64,000 nucleotides of DNA from Symbiodinium kawagutii (GCA_009767595.1 VSDK01022210.1:4976-68975), one strand, 5' to 3'; positions 1-13,200 are shown, counted from the stretch's first letter. Notes: generated from the sequence alone by a model not told the origin. Made by a program: numbers and translations.

Positions 1-84
1 AAGTACCATACTCTACCATGCCTCAAAAGATTTTCCCGAAGTATCCTCAATGGAAAGTTTCGCAGAAGTTTCCTGGAGACTCAC

Positions 85-1642
85 AAGTCACTATGGAACA
101 ATTGTGTCAATGGAAACATATCAATTATAAATGGTAAAAAATTCCAAGTGGGGTCCTTGGCCAAGATGGAATCCACATCGTCAAGGTCCATGGGAAGGGT
201 ATCCATGAGGTCAACATTCCGTCCTGGATGTATGCACGATTGCGCAAAACCAAACAGAGAACAGAGATGAACTTCGTATAGATTAATGCATACATACATA
301 CATACATACATACATACATACATACATACATACATACATACATGATGCGCGCGACAAAAGCCAGCTCACATGGAAGACAAACAAAATGGCTCCTGCATGT
401 AGTGGTGGCGGTGGCGCTACCGCTGGCTTTTCAATGTGCTTTTTGGCCATTGCTTCCAACTCAGAGAGGGTGTTCAACCGTTGCTCTAACTCCATGAGCA
501 TCTCCAATTGGCGCCTCTTCCTCTCGAGACTAGCCTTAGGACATACGCCCCTATCAATGGTACATGGTGCCCAAAAATGACAACTATAGTACATATAACA
601 TACCTCATCTCACTTCCATACACCTCCACGTGTAATTTTGTCCAAGAGAATTATTAAATCAAGAAACCTGCGAAGTAATCGGGCCAGGTGTCACCAAAGG
701 AACCACGGGAACTTTAGGAGGTGGAGTGACAATAGCCGGGCTTTGAGGCGCTGTCAGGTTCGCAGGGGTTGCAACTTCAGGAGTCTCCGCAGACCCTTTT
801 TCCGAAGTCAGTCCAGAACCCTCAGCAAGTGCACCTGCATGACACAATTTGCATACATACATCATGACATAGATAGCTATATGTATATACATACATATGA
901 TAAACATCGATTTTGTTATATACACTTGGGAACGTATACTCCTGTACCCCGCGCATGCATTGAAACATCTACACATTGGCATGGAAACAAATTACACTTC
1001 CCTACCTGGGGTCATCTTGATATCCTTTGGCTCTTCCACCGTAGGATCCTTCTCGGCATCTTCACTTTCTGAATCCTCTTGAAACTCATCGCTTTCGCTA
1101 GATGACCCGGACCCATTGCTTTCTTCAGCATCTGGATTTGGTGGCTCTGGCCACTCCACACCAATCGAAGCTAGAAAAGATCTAAGCATGGCGTCACGTG
1201 GGCGGTGGGGACGGTTTGCTAAGCGACAGTTGGTAAAGGAAAGGAGACGCTTCAGCTCCCATCCTTGGGTTTCAACAGTTGTTCCTTAGGTGCAGCATGC
1301 GCGCACAATCTATTATGCAATCTGAAAGCTCTCAAGAAGTGCTACGCAGTGCTAAAGTAGTGTGATCTACTCTGCGTATATGCATATTTATGCAAAGCAC
1401 GCGTGCAATCTCAAGTATATGCAATCTCAAAGCTCTTACGAAGCGCTATTGCACGCATATGCATATCATATTTAGCCAAAGGTTCGAGGACAAGGGATCT
1501 GCATGAGATCGTACAACGCCTGCACGTGCACTGTGCACGTGTGGATGCCAACACGTAGGCCAAGGGATTTGGCCGCCACCTGCAACACAGCTATGTTGTT
1601 CTTAACTGCATCCCTGTCGATGATGCCTCCCAGCACATTCAC
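85..1642 (-). CDS. Unidentified five-exon gene (acidic, Pro-rich, coiled-coil), 3' part off the left edge
   Basis: Five minus-strand exons join in a single reading frame: 1642-1477, 1284-1006, 834-668, 534-393 and 223-85. Introns 1 to 4 are GC-AG, GT-AG (donor GTAGGG), GT-AG (donor GTTTCT) and GA-AG; every junction keeps phase (0/1, 2/1, 2/0, 0/1, 2/2). Exon 1 reads VNVLGGIIDRDAVKNNIAVL and onward, exon 2 goes from a mixed segment (GWELKRLLSFTNC) into an acidic Ser/Glu/Asp tract (SESDEFQEDSESEDAEKD), exon 3 is Pro/Thr-rich (VATPANLTAPQSPAIVTPPP), exon 4 is a charged helix (LERKRRQLEMLMELEQRL) ending in a Pro run, and exon 5 contains MDLDDVDSILAKDP. The CATA microsatellite lies in the last intron. 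The last exon ends at a GTGAGT donor, so the gene continues beyond base 1. I do not recognise the family. The acidic and Pro-rich composition suggests a disordered nuclear or scaffold protein, but this is only a guess. The real start is unknown. Confidence 0.5.
289..343. repeat. (CATA)n microsatellite
   Basis: About 14 uninterrupted tetranucleotide copies inside the last intron of the leftmost gene. The open frames that read through it (repeats of MYVC) are artefacts. Confidence 0.97.
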
Positions 1643-1879
1643 CTCAAACGACAGGGATGGTATGGAACATATGTGACTCAACCATTTGACTCAAACCACA
1701 CATGCTCGAACATATAGTTTGCCTAAAACACACGCAGACTTGAACATGTCCAATTTGCAAATCAAGTAACCAACAGCAAATTGCGAGCTCTATCTCTGAT
1801 CTCCCCATCTCTCTCCCATTGCATCGCCAAAGCAGAGTGAGACGTCCGAGACATCCCTTCGACGAGAAAAGTATAGTGT

Positions 1880-2120
1880 TACACTCATATATGTGCAAAT
1901 ATGCCATGCATATGGATATCGTGGTCATGCCGTGAGCCGCTGAAAGCCAGAACACGGGCCATCCGAGGTTGTGGCCAAACGCTTCGAAGCATTCTTGCAT
2001 CACTTTGCTGCACAGCAATGGAAAAAAAAGCGGTGCAGGGCATGGGGGAACCCACCTCCAGCTTTGGCATAGCCATAGTTCCCATCCAGGAGAGCAGGGA
2101 AAGGTATAGAGCAGCTGGTG
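1880..2120 (-). CDS. Coding-like island, exon candidate
   Basis: The minus strand shows a good acceptor (eight T, then CCATTGCTGTGCAG) followed by a frame reading VMQECFEAFGHNLGWPVF. A GTGGGT donor lies about 55 bases before it, so this may be a very short intron between two exons. It could be a 5' exon of the gene that ends at the left edge. Frame and borders are uncertain and I do not recognise the sequence. Confidence 0.25.
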
Positions 2121-2159
2121 ATGGAATTATGAGTTGTGATGATCAGCTTTGGTGAGCAC

Positions 2160-3415
2160 ATGCACCTACAAACCTAGGATCTGTAGGATTCATGGATGGT
2201 CACCTGACCAATTGTTTGGTTTGATGTGAAGCGGTACCGAAAGACTCTGAATCGATCATAATTGATGATGTCCAGTAAAAGAAGATGAAAACTGAACGTT
2301 TGATCCAAATGGCACGTTTCGTACGATCTGTGTGGTTTGCGCATGTTTGCGGGGTGTTTGTGGCTAAAGTTCAAAAAGTTCAAAAATTTTTGAACGTTAG
2401 ACGCTTCAGGGGTAAATAATGGGTGAAAGTAATTATCAATTGTTACAAATAGGTTAGATGGGTTAATAATGATTGTTAATGGGTTAATAGTCATTAAGAA
2501 TGGTGGTCAATAATGGTGGTTGCTAATGATGGTCTGGTCCACTGGTGATGATGGTTTAGTATTGGTGAATAGCGGGTTGGATTGTGTTAGCCACCATGAG
2601 AAAGTTAGATGGTTGAATGGGTTAAGAGAATGATGCCTGGTTAATAAGCGCGAAAAACGGTGATCAATAACGCATATTGCTTCACCAATTTAAAACCATT
2701 TTCATGTCATCAGTGAAATAAAAAGGTGAAAACCAATAAACTAGATGGCTGATAATAGTGGTCCACAATGGTTGAGAATGATTAATCGTGTTTAATTTAA
2801 TGATGGTGACTGATGGGTGAGAATGACGGTTGATTCGAGGTTAATAATGGTGGTTCATAAGCGTTCATGGTTCATGATAATGGTGGTTGATAATGGTGAG
2901 ATGATGGGTTAATGACTATGGATGATGGTCAATGTTTGATTGATAAATAGTATCTATTCAGAGCATTCTGTCCTGATTACCTACCACTGCGTTACAGCAA
3001 CCCTTGTAGCCCCGCTTCCCCTTTCAAACGACAAAAAGGATACGTCTGGCTTCTTAGCTTTCTTCCCAAGCAACAGCCAGAGGTTAACTGATCTTGGGTA
3101 CTGATCAATCACTGATGGTTAATCAATCGCTAACTGGTGGTCTAATTGGTGGCGCAGTCATGGATAATGAATGTCGAATTCACGGCTTTAGGAGGCAAAA
3201 CATGGTGATTCATGAATGGCTCATAGGTGGTGAATTGATGGCTACTTTCGACTTTCATGATAAGTCAATAGTTCATCAATAGCTAGTTAGTGGTGATGTG
3301 CAATTCATTGATGGATAATTCACTGTTGACCAATGGCTAGTCGACTTCACTGGTGGTTAATTGATGGTTACTAGAATTTAAAATGGTGGTGCCAGTGAGT
3401 TGCTGGTCAGTGGTT
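2160..3415. repeat. Degenerate TTAATGATGG minisatellite block, G-rich strand on plus
   Basis: From about 2400 the plus strand is made of diverged units such as GGTTAATGATGG and GGTGGTTGATAATGG. No exon is evident, apart from weak non-repeat sequence around 2950-3070. Confidence 0.8.
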
Positions 3416-3424
3416 GATCTGTAC

Positions 3425-3605
3425 CAGGTCACAGACATTTGGTCACCACTCCAGCTGTAGCTCCTGGCACCGCTCCCCCTTTCATCCGGGATAGCCCTGG
3501 ATATCCCTGGCTTGGTTGCTCCCTCCAGGAGCCCTGACCAGCTGGAATAGCTCACCACCCAGCAAGCCATCCAGCTGATCATCAACGCCAACAGGTATCG
3601 AACTA
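3425..3605. CDS. GC-rich coding-like island, strand unresolved
   Basis: About 180 bases of non-repeat, GC-rich sequence between minisatellite blocks. The minus strand has an open frame reading VGVDDQLDGLLGGELFQLV; the plus strand has a short frame ending TTQQAIQLIINAN before a GTATCG donor. It lies just downstream of the last recognised polymerase exon and could hold the next one, but I see no polymerase motif in it. Confidence 0.25.
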
Positions 3606-3639
3606 GCATCATAACTAACCATGACTCACCTCTCCTTAT

Positions 3640-4135
3640 AGCTGACTAGTACTTAGCCTCATTGCTCTTGAAAACATCACGGCATACTGTATATAGTTAT
3701 CGAAAAATGTTTACCACATAATACCCACCATAAGCCATCATTCATCACTAAAAGCCACTATAAGCCAGTATTGTTTACCACATATCGCCCATCAGAAACC
3801 ATCATTAATGACTATAAGCCATCATTAACCACTATCAACCACTTCAAGCCACTACCAACCAACGTAAGCCAGTATTGTTCACCATTCTCAAAAAATCCTA
3901 GCCACTATAAACCCCTATCAACCATTATAGGCCACTCTTTACACTTGTAAACCGCTATAACCACTACCACTACTAACCACTATTTACCACCAGAATGGTT
4001 ATAAACCACTCTTTAAGCCATCATTAACCACTAAAAACCAGTATAAGCCACTATTGTTTACAGCTATATTGTTGACCACTATAAGCCATCATTCATCATT
4101 AGCCACTACATTGTTGACCGTTCCCAGCCATTCGT
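3640..4135. repeat. AACCACTATAAGCC minisatellite block, C-rich strand on plus
   Basis: Diverged units of the form AACCACTATAAGCCAT fill this stretch on the plus strand. Its reverse-complement counterpart (GGTTAATAGTGG) begins at about 4250, just beyond the exon at 4140-4207. Confidence 0.85.
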
Positions 4136-4139
4136 TTGC

Positions 4140-4207
4140 CCACGACAATGGCACTTCCTTCGCGCCGTTGGAGCAACTGCTCTGCAGCCCAGCTGCGCTT
4201 CTTGAGC
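4140..4207 (-). CDS. Polymerase exon m (after the fingers; tentative)
   Basis: Acceptor ACTTCCAG, then one base plus 22 codons (LKKRSWAAEQLLQRREGSAI and two Val), ending at a GC donor. It joins the exon at 6268-6182 in phase. AAEQ followed by EGSA resembles the AER.A.N..QGSAAD segment of family A but is two residues shorter, so this is the least certain exon of the chain. Confidence 0.5.
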
Positions 4208-7200
4208 CTGGAAGTTCCAAGGCTTGCAGTGGGCCACGATGGGTAGTCGTTGTGGTTCATGAATGGTTTAAGTAGCGGGTAATAGTGGTTAAGTAGGGCT
4301 GATAGTGGTTAATTAGGGCCTTTAGTGGTTAGTTAATAGTGGTTAATAGTGGTTAGTTGATAGTGGTTAACAATTATAGTGGTTAGGTAATAGTCGTTAA
4401 TAGTGGTTAGCAATAATGATTAGTGATTGTAGCGCTTAGTAGTTAGGTATGGTCAATTGATGATGTTGATTGCTGCTTGTCTTTGATGGTTGGTGACCGT
4501 TCAGTAATGACCGTCCTATGGCAACGGCTAGTGGTGCTATAATGACTGATGATGGTCAACTGATGGCTCCTTGATGGTTCATCATGTTTACTCAACTCTT
4601 TATGATAGTCGATCAATGGCTAATGATGGTCAAGCATATCTGGTGATGGTTGTCATCAACTTGTACAGTCTAGTTGGTGGACAAGTTATCCCACATTTAC
4701 AACCACCCATGACGGCGGTCATGTAATGAAACTACCACAATGGAAGATCCAGGCCGTGAATTTAACCACCCCCCCTGTATTTCACGGTAAATTACTGCTA
4801 ATTGAGTTGGCTAAGGCCATGAATGTTTGCTAACAGCTGGATCCAACATATTGCTGATCATCATTGGCAGTTCATCCGGATTGTTGATATCAACCATCCC
4901 CGATACCATGAAGCACCGCTGGCGGCCTCTTTGACAGCAGGACCTACCATTACTAACCACCATTGACCATCATGAACATGTGTTTCGTAGTATTGTTGGA
5001 TATCATTCCCTATTATCAACCATTGACAGCTGGATATCTCAGTACCTAGTAATTAACCATCGTCGACCAGTATGGTTGCTTATGCAATATGTTCTTCTAA
5101 AATGTAAAATGATGAGTCATCATGAGCTGATCATTAACCATCGTATTCCTTATCATTGTTGACTAATTATTGCCCGCTACACAAATCTAGCACATTGATC
5201 AGCATTTAACCATCAAACATCATGGGATATTGTAATCATTAACCATCATTCATCACTATGATGAACGAATCATCATTAACCATCAAAATTATTAACCGTT
5301 GACCTCATTAACCATCATTCAACATCGTAATCATTAATTAATTAATCATTACCCATTCAACGTCTTACCATCATCAACCATTGTGCCAATCCACGGACGG
5401 GGCGCACGCCGCTGGCAACCCAGGAGCCACTCAGGGACATCCTCGTGGAGTAAAGGCCTCACAGTGCCCAACGGGTGGAGGTCTCCACAGCTGTCCCAAA
5501 CGGCCACTGTAACCCCGGTGGTACACACATCGATCCGGTATGAGGTCACCATCATTCATAGCAATTTGCAAAGCCCGAATGGATTTGTTGAGTATCTGGA
5601 GTCCCTGACTGCTATGATCCAAATTCAGTATCTGGAGTCACTGATGCTTCACTCTGTCCGCTTTTTGCCGTCCGATTGATGGCCGAGGAACAAGTGTCGA
5701 TGCTTGCCCAGCAGGGACCGGGACTTCCTTGCAACGCAAGAGACGAGCCCTGCAGGAACCGATCGACTATCCTACACCAGGCTAGAAAAAATCCAGCAAA
5801 ATATTGAGATAGTCAATGCCCGGGTAAATCTACAAGTGGGTCGTTATCCATCTATCTTGGCTAAACTATACTGTAGCCGCATTAATTTGAGTATAATGTG
5901 GAAAATAAATTCTACCGTGGGTTGTTCATTTCACAGCCAGCCTACAGTAATTGGTTTCCCGTCTATTCCAACAAAATATCGCGTGCTTGGCAGTTCTATG
6001 CAATTTGTAAACAAAGATCCATCAAAAATGACATCAAAGATGAGAGCAACCGGAGCAAGAACAATGACACTAGGACCTTGCCAACTGGTAGATGGGTTCT
6101 TGGTTTTGTTTCACAGCGGCAAAATTCGGAAGATTTTTCCATGACACTAACCATCCTAAACCATCCTTCACCATGCCTTACCCTTGCAGCCTGTGGGTCG
6201 TTGTTGCAAAAACAGCTCCACCAAGGCTCCCCTCCATAGAGCTTGAGGCTTTCACATCTGCAATCCACCTGGACGGCCCACAGCTGCCGTAGCTTGCAAG
6301 GATCCATAGTACGTTAGGTTGACCAGGGTTTTGAATGGTTGAGGAAGGTTGAAAATTGTAAATGATGCGGGGTAGTGAACATAGATATACATACTCATGC
6401 CACGAGATTTGCCGGATTAAAAGCCGCAAATTTATTGTTAATGTCAAGGGTTCATGTTCACGTTTTTCTTTTTCATGGATTTCCAATTATGCACAGTTTC
6501 AAAAATCCAGAGTCGTAGATTCAATACACAACTTGCTATTGCTGGTGCCCATGCGTGCAGCAATAGTCATCGTCACTCGTCTACAATCGTCTACATTATG
6601 TTCATCGTCCGAGATTATATTGATAAGCAGCTTTGTTTGTTTCAACCGCCAAACACAAATGTGCTGAAACCAAACAAAACCTGCTGAATTGGCAAATGTG
6701 CTCATACAGCAAGACATCAAATGAGGACATCCATATATGGACCACCGTCGTCAGAACGGTGGCAACATGACCGAACCCAATAGCCAAAGTAACCAGAGCA
6801 GCTGGGAATAGTAGAACCTCCAGCTGCCAAGGTTGTTCAAGTTCTGAGTGTTTTGACCTGTGGAAGATCCACAATCATATATTAATATCCACTCAAATTA
6901 TAGGGCAATACCTGGCGCTTTCCCGAGCATGGGTGGCCTCTTATGGATCTGCCATTGGCCGCGTGTCATTTTTCAACAAACTTTTCGTCCTGAATTGCGG
7001 GTTGGCAAGTTCCGCCAACAATGTTGACACTCAAAAAAATGTGAGCGTCAATGATGGTTCAAGTCAATGAAAGGCATCATGAATGTTGATACATTCATTA
7101 ATGGTTGGCCATGGTTGATGATGTTTAATGATTATTCAAAGCTATGCTTCATGATTCATGGTTAAGGATGGTGAAGGATGGTTTCCCTGTGGCAAACGAA

Positions 7201-10200
7201 CCTGGTTGTGTCAAAAATCGATTACACACGGCGCTGATTTTCCCATTGAAACTGGTGATTTGTAGCGCAACCAAGTGACACAGCCGCAGCCGCAGCTGAA
7301 ACGGCCCCACCTTCTGACAGCCTTCTTGTTGCGAAACCAGGCCTGGAGGTGCCACTGTTGGATTCACAGAGAGATGGTTCATCTCCTTGTTGGAAATGGT
7401 TGGCTTCTGGTTGGTCAATGGTTGTCAATGGTGGCTGGTGGGAAACGGTTAGTTTATGGGCGGTTCATGGGTGGCTCCTGGGTGATTGATTGATGCGTAC
7501 CAATTTGTTGCCATGTGCTGGATATACCGTACTTTGGTCAACGCAAGGCTTTCACATTCCAAATCAAATGCGAGATAGATACGTATTGTTGTTACTTCTG
7601 ATCCCCTCTAATTTACCATGATCAATTATCATCTTTTTTATTCCATTAAACCATTGTAAGCCACCATGGCCGTTGCTATTGTTTGATTGAAAAAAATGTC
7701 ACCAAGACACATGGTGACCTTCAATCCATCGCATGAAGACCTGCCTTCGTCAACAGGAACTTCCCACACAAATCAAACCTGCAAACTGATATGAAATCCT
7801 AAATCACCGGCTTTTGAGAATAATCACAATGGATTACATAACCACCAACATGGATCCCCAATCGCATGGGGGGGATTTTCAGTTTTGATATGTTGTTCAT
7901 GGTGTATCGCGCTGCAACCGCTATAGCTATAGCCACCAGTGGCTATAAGATGTTATAAGCTATCGTCAAAGCTAGCGTTGAAAATCGATGAGCATGATGG
8001 TTATACGAATGATTGTGAATAGTATAAATAAAGTTAATACTCTGAAGAAAGAAGTATTCACAGTATAGAGTATAGAGCATTAGCTAGAGTTTAGAAAATA
8101 GTGTCACATAATCTGTAACGGGTTCCAGTTGCAAAGTGTTACCTGGAGTTGAGAGATCTCATTATCACAACATTTCAGTTAACATAATGTCATCTATAAC
8201 CAGTGTATTCCCCATAATTTGCCGACCAGTTCGCCAACGCTAATGTTGCCAATCTCTGCAGAATATATGATGATGTCCGAACCATAGCTAATCATGGCCA
8301 TGGATCATGATCATAAAATTATCATCTTAGGAATCTTAGGTTTACCTTTTGATGTTTCCTGTTCTTCACTTTAGCCGTAATTTTGATAAATACAAACGAC
8401 TTAATTGATACTGTGTATAATCAAAGTGGCCATTGTCAAGCAAATTTGTCACTATCATGTCATTTGTGAAAAAATCAAACCATCAAACTTGTTTAGGGGC
8501 ATTTGGCAACCAGCAACAAATATCGCCTTGGGTGCCGGTGCGGGCGTATTCCATCGCCCCGGGTGATCAACCCAGGGGTGATGCCAGGAAGCACTGCCCC
8601 CATAACAGTTTGGTGTACCGGTAGCAGCATGCCAATGCCAGCGGTGGCAGCAAGGATAGTCAAACGTTGCAAGGACTACAAACAGAGATAACATGTACAT
8701 ATATACTACGGGAAGATAAGATAAAAGATATTGAGGCAATTTTTCAAATAGAAGATGGTCATTTTGGCCAATGCCGGGGTCCAATTCAAATAAAAAATAT
8801 TCCCGAAAAACCAGTCAAACCCAAACAATATCTTCTATTTGAACAAAGGCGTGTTCCAGGTGCCCAAAGTAATGGATTTAGCTGCAACAGGTATCAAATT
8901 CACCCTCAAAAGTGCACATCTTGAGTCTATTTTTGCAAGACGGGGCACTAATATGGCGTGCTCCCTGTGCCCAAAATAGTGGATTCAGGTGCAACAGGTA
9001 CCAAATTCACCTTTGAAAGTGCATATCTTGAGACTATTTATGAAGGCAGGGGCACTAATACCGTGTGCTCCCAGTACCCGAAGTAGTGGATTTAGTTGCA
9101 ACGAGTGCCAAATTCACCCTCCAAAGTGCACATGTTCAATTTATTTATGCAAGGCAGGGGCACTAATATGGTGTGTTCCCTGAACGCAAGGTAGTGGATT
9201 CGAGCACGATTGTGAGTGCTGCCACCACTTTCAAATAGAAGAAACTCTGGTGAGTATTTCTTCTATTTGGAATGATGCTCTTCGGATGGAAATTTGGCGA
9301 ATGAAAACCACAATCCAGGGTCCGCTTCAAATAGAAGAAACTCCGGTGTGTATTTCTTCTATTTGGAATGATGCTCTTCGGATGGAAATTCAATGAATGA
9401 AAACCACAATCCAGGGTCCGTTTCAAATAGAAATATTGTCTGGGTGAACCCTTGAAAAATGAATATCTTCTATTTGAAATTGCTTCGGGCCAGTCGACGG
9501 GTTCACTTCAGATAGAAGATGCGCCTCCGACTAGTCCAAACAATATCTTCCATCTTTTAGTCCGGGAGTATACATGTATGTATATTATCTGTATTTTCAT
9601 ATTGATACTTATTTGAAAAATATGCACACTTTTTCAACGAGAACGTATTGCTGTACCAGTTTCAATACAACGGTAGATCCACAGCAACAAACCATCCCCT
9701 GTCAGCCTTAAATTGTTGGCTTACCATCAAACAAAGGGTCCCTTTGGTGGATGGATCTCCAGTTGCCGCTGCCTCCATCATCTTTTCGGCTTCCTCGACG
9801 CTCATATCCCTCGGGTCGTTCATGTGCCATGCTGCGTGCATCCGCTACCGAGTCTGAAAGGTCAGTGCAAGGTCAGTGATGATATGGAGTTGCCAAATAT
9901 GCGGGGTTCCCGGAAAAGTTCAGTCACAAAGTTGCCCAAAAAACAGGACTTCAGCCAAACAATGATGAGAGTCTCTCTGACCAATCACAGGTACATCATC
10001 CCCGAACATGGGCCGAACATCTGTGCCCATGGATAAACTTCCAGGTGATGGACGTTTGTCAAGGTTGGGTCACGGCAATGCTAGTGCAAACCATAATTGT
10101 CATGGGATCACTGACGTAAGTACACAACAATTCATCTATGGACATGTTTCTACAAATATACACTTTGCATACGGCAGCATGTGAAACAAGTAAGCAAAAT

Positions 10201-13200
10201 ATCACATGCAAAGAAAATATGTACGCATGTGAATGCACAATAATTTGAATGGGGTATAGGCGGGCATGGGCTCGAACAACAAAACATATCAACAAATACC
10301 AAATGCATATTTCAGCATGAAATATGATCAATTATGAAACTGGTCACTGTTGGTGACTTTCCTCCACGGCTGTCGGCCGGTGAAAAGGATCCTGGCACCA
10401 CTCTTCAAACTGATCAATCTAGGAATCATTGTTGGGATTTGCTAGGATGCGAGCATGCTCAATTTTTGTTTTACCACTAGTGAACCATAGCATGCCCCTA
10501 GCGAACCTTTTGCTGCTTGGTTTTCAAACTATCGTAGACGCAATAGTTCACCGGCCATCCCAAATACTGGGAAAAATGCAACCAAATCAAAATGCATACG
10601 TAAACGGCATGCCACATATATTGTGGAGTGCACAACTGGTTAATGAACTGATTCATCAACCCACCACTAATCAATCCACCATAGATAAATCACAGTGAAC
10701 CACGAGTGGATCATTGATGAACTGGATGTTTCTCAAGCCATAGGGGTACCTCCAAATCATCCACTATTAACCATTTAGAGTAATAAACCAGCCATTTTTT
10801 GGGGCTCCCTATGGCTTGAGAAACCACTAACTGACGAAACACCCCGGCTTGGGGTTGCTTGGTTTGACCCATGCGGGTCGCCGCTAGCAGCAGCCAAGTC
10901 TCAAGTCTTCAGCCAACGACTGGGCCTGTGCCCCATAAACGATGCCTAGGCATATGTGACGCACACCCTGGGTGGTGCACCGTATGAAAATATGGTGGTT
11001 TCTCAAAATAGGGACCCCAAAAATGGTTGGTGTATTACTATTAATGACAACTAATGGATGATTTGGGGGTACCCCTATTTTGAGAAACCACCATATGATC
11101 ATGGCTGTTATGTAGCCATGAGTTCTTTTAAAAAAAAGTATGCCTATCAACATGGGTGGACTGTCTTGGCAAAGCCGTTGTATGGCCATGGCTTGTGGGC
11201 AATTTATACTCCAAACATGGACCGGTATACTCTAAATGTATTCAGTTTTGGGATGTGATCATCCCACGGGCACAGGAGTTCAACCCACAGCCATATCAGC
11301 ATTTGATTGTAGCACGTGGTGATCATTCATGATTCGTTGTACACGATCAACACTAGTGCAAAAACATAAACATCATGATTTGGTTGTCAAGTATGCCAGC
11401 CTGGAGAGAAGGGAACAAAAACAGAAACCAGCCACAGGCATAACCCACAGGATTTGGTTGTACGATCATTTGGAAGCGGTGAGGGCCCACCTGTCTCGGT
11501 TGGTCTTGCTTGCGCCTACAAGCGGCATGCAAACATGAACGCTAATGCAAAGGTAGACACAACTACCAACAAATAATGCCACAAAGGCTTATAAAACTGA
11601 CTGACAGCCTTTTGGTGCCAATCATAGTCCAATGGTCACCAAACATCACTTTATGATTGGCGACATATCGCTTGGTGATCAAACATCACTAAACCAAATG
11701 GTTTACCTGTAGGTTTGTCCAAACATGATGCGTCCCCAAAACTAGTAATTTCCCTATGAACCATGACCTTTATTGGTTGGCTACGAGGTGCCGGTCCAGG
11801 TGTCACCGACATCTCTAACCACTGGATACCGTTAAGCTTGCAGCATCCATGGGTAGCCCTGGAACCTGGTCTCTGCGCCAAAGGCGCCGAAATTCACGGC
11901 TTTGGCAGAGGAGCGCTCCTTCGGGAAGACCGACCTGAGTGGCGTCAGTTTTCCAAATCGTTTGGTATGAATCGTTTTGTTGGTCATGAATCGTTTGGGA
12001 TCAGAATCGGACCAAGAGAAAAACAGCACATAAGTAAATGAAGAAATGTATTGTGGGATATTGTGGGTGTTCCTCGAAAATATGGACCCCCAACTCATCC
12101 TTAGAAAACAACATTGATGACAATGAACCAACCATTTTGGGGTCGCCAATTTTGAGAAACAATCATCAGGAATGTATGCATGTGCTTGCAAATGTACATT
12201 GCTTACCTCTGTGTCATTCAGCTTCTTTCATGCCCTTCCTCCCGAATGAACACGTGTAGATACAAGTGTTGTGCATTGTGGGACGTCTTGCCACGCTTTC
12301 CTTAAAGACACTGCTTGACCATCACTAAGAGCGACTGTCCTTGTTTGACAAATCATTTAGCCAAAATCATCCATGTCAATGTGGTGTCAAAAGTATTTCG
12401 GATACTCAGGCAAAGGACATGGTAAAGATGATGCAACCCCAAGTATCAAGCATCATCAATACGACAATTGCCAACTGCTATCAAACCATCATGCCTGCTG
12501 TTGGTTACAGTCTGACTGCTCTTGCATGCATCAACTGTTGGCTATGCATTGCCATCGGATGTAGATAACCACATTAACCTTCAACCAATTGGACCAATCG
12601 CTTCCATCGCTAACAAGCAAACATACTGACTGTATGATTAGTCTAAACTCTCAGAGACCTTCCTCACCTCCGGAATTCCCATGATCGACAATGATCACCG
12701 ACTAGTATCAACAATGAACAACCACCATTCTCTCAGCCATCGACTCATCAGCCAATTTGACCATCAACTTAGCCATCAATTGATCCATCACCTAATCAGT
12801 TTAAGCATCAACCCAAGCATCACCCAACCATCAGCTTACCCATCAGTTCACCACAACTAACCATCACCTTAGCCGTCAACTCACCCATAGCCATCAGCTT
12901 CACCGAGCGGCTTGACGCTTGGCACCTTTGCATCACTGCGGGTGCTCACGTCACCCCGCAGGATGGCCTGGCAGCTGCGGTGAGGGTTGATGAGTATGGG
13001 TCAATGGTCAAGCAGTTAACCAACCAACAATGGAAAATAATGACTAACATAGATAGGGAAAACTTGGGGAACCAGGGATACAGGGTTTTTACTTATGAGC
13101 ATTTTATGAACGGATTAATAATTAGGGTGGATTGATTTAGCATTAATGACTGATGAAGGTAGGTTAGTCAGCATTCGTCAGTCATCAAGGGTGAAAGATG

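Larger units (their letters stand above)
8740..9560. repeat. Cluster of TTCAAATAGAAGA hairpin motifs
   Basis: TTCAAATAGAAGA and its reverse complement TCTTCTATTTGAA recur at about 8746, 8829, 9230, 9257, 9326, 9353, 9422, 9465, 9508 and 9544, often as convergent pairs about 27-45 bases apart. The two tandem arrays listed next lie within this cluster, all in one polymerase intron. Confidence 0.85.
9845..11887. other. Intron between polymerase exons i and j
   Basis: Holds two copies of inverted-repeat family A (10727-10828, 10990-11095). A very small exon coding the missing O-helix Tyr-Gly would be expected here, but I could not find it. Confidence 0.5.

Noticed and set aside
7311-7342. Homeodomain third-helix look-alike (WFRNKKA)
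   Set aside because: In phase with the neighbouring exons it fits the family A polymerase helix after SVEEAEKMME, so the homeodomain resemblance is chance.
8493-8675. Hydrophobic minus-strand exon candidate (LTILAATAGIGMLL)
   Set aside because: Exons j and k of the polymerase join in phase without it and it has no recognised motif.
12904-12985. Plus-strand exon reading with a GTGAGG donor
   Set aside because: The minus-strand reading continues the polymerase (AILRGDV after MYPHIKE) in phase; the plus frame is a shadow.
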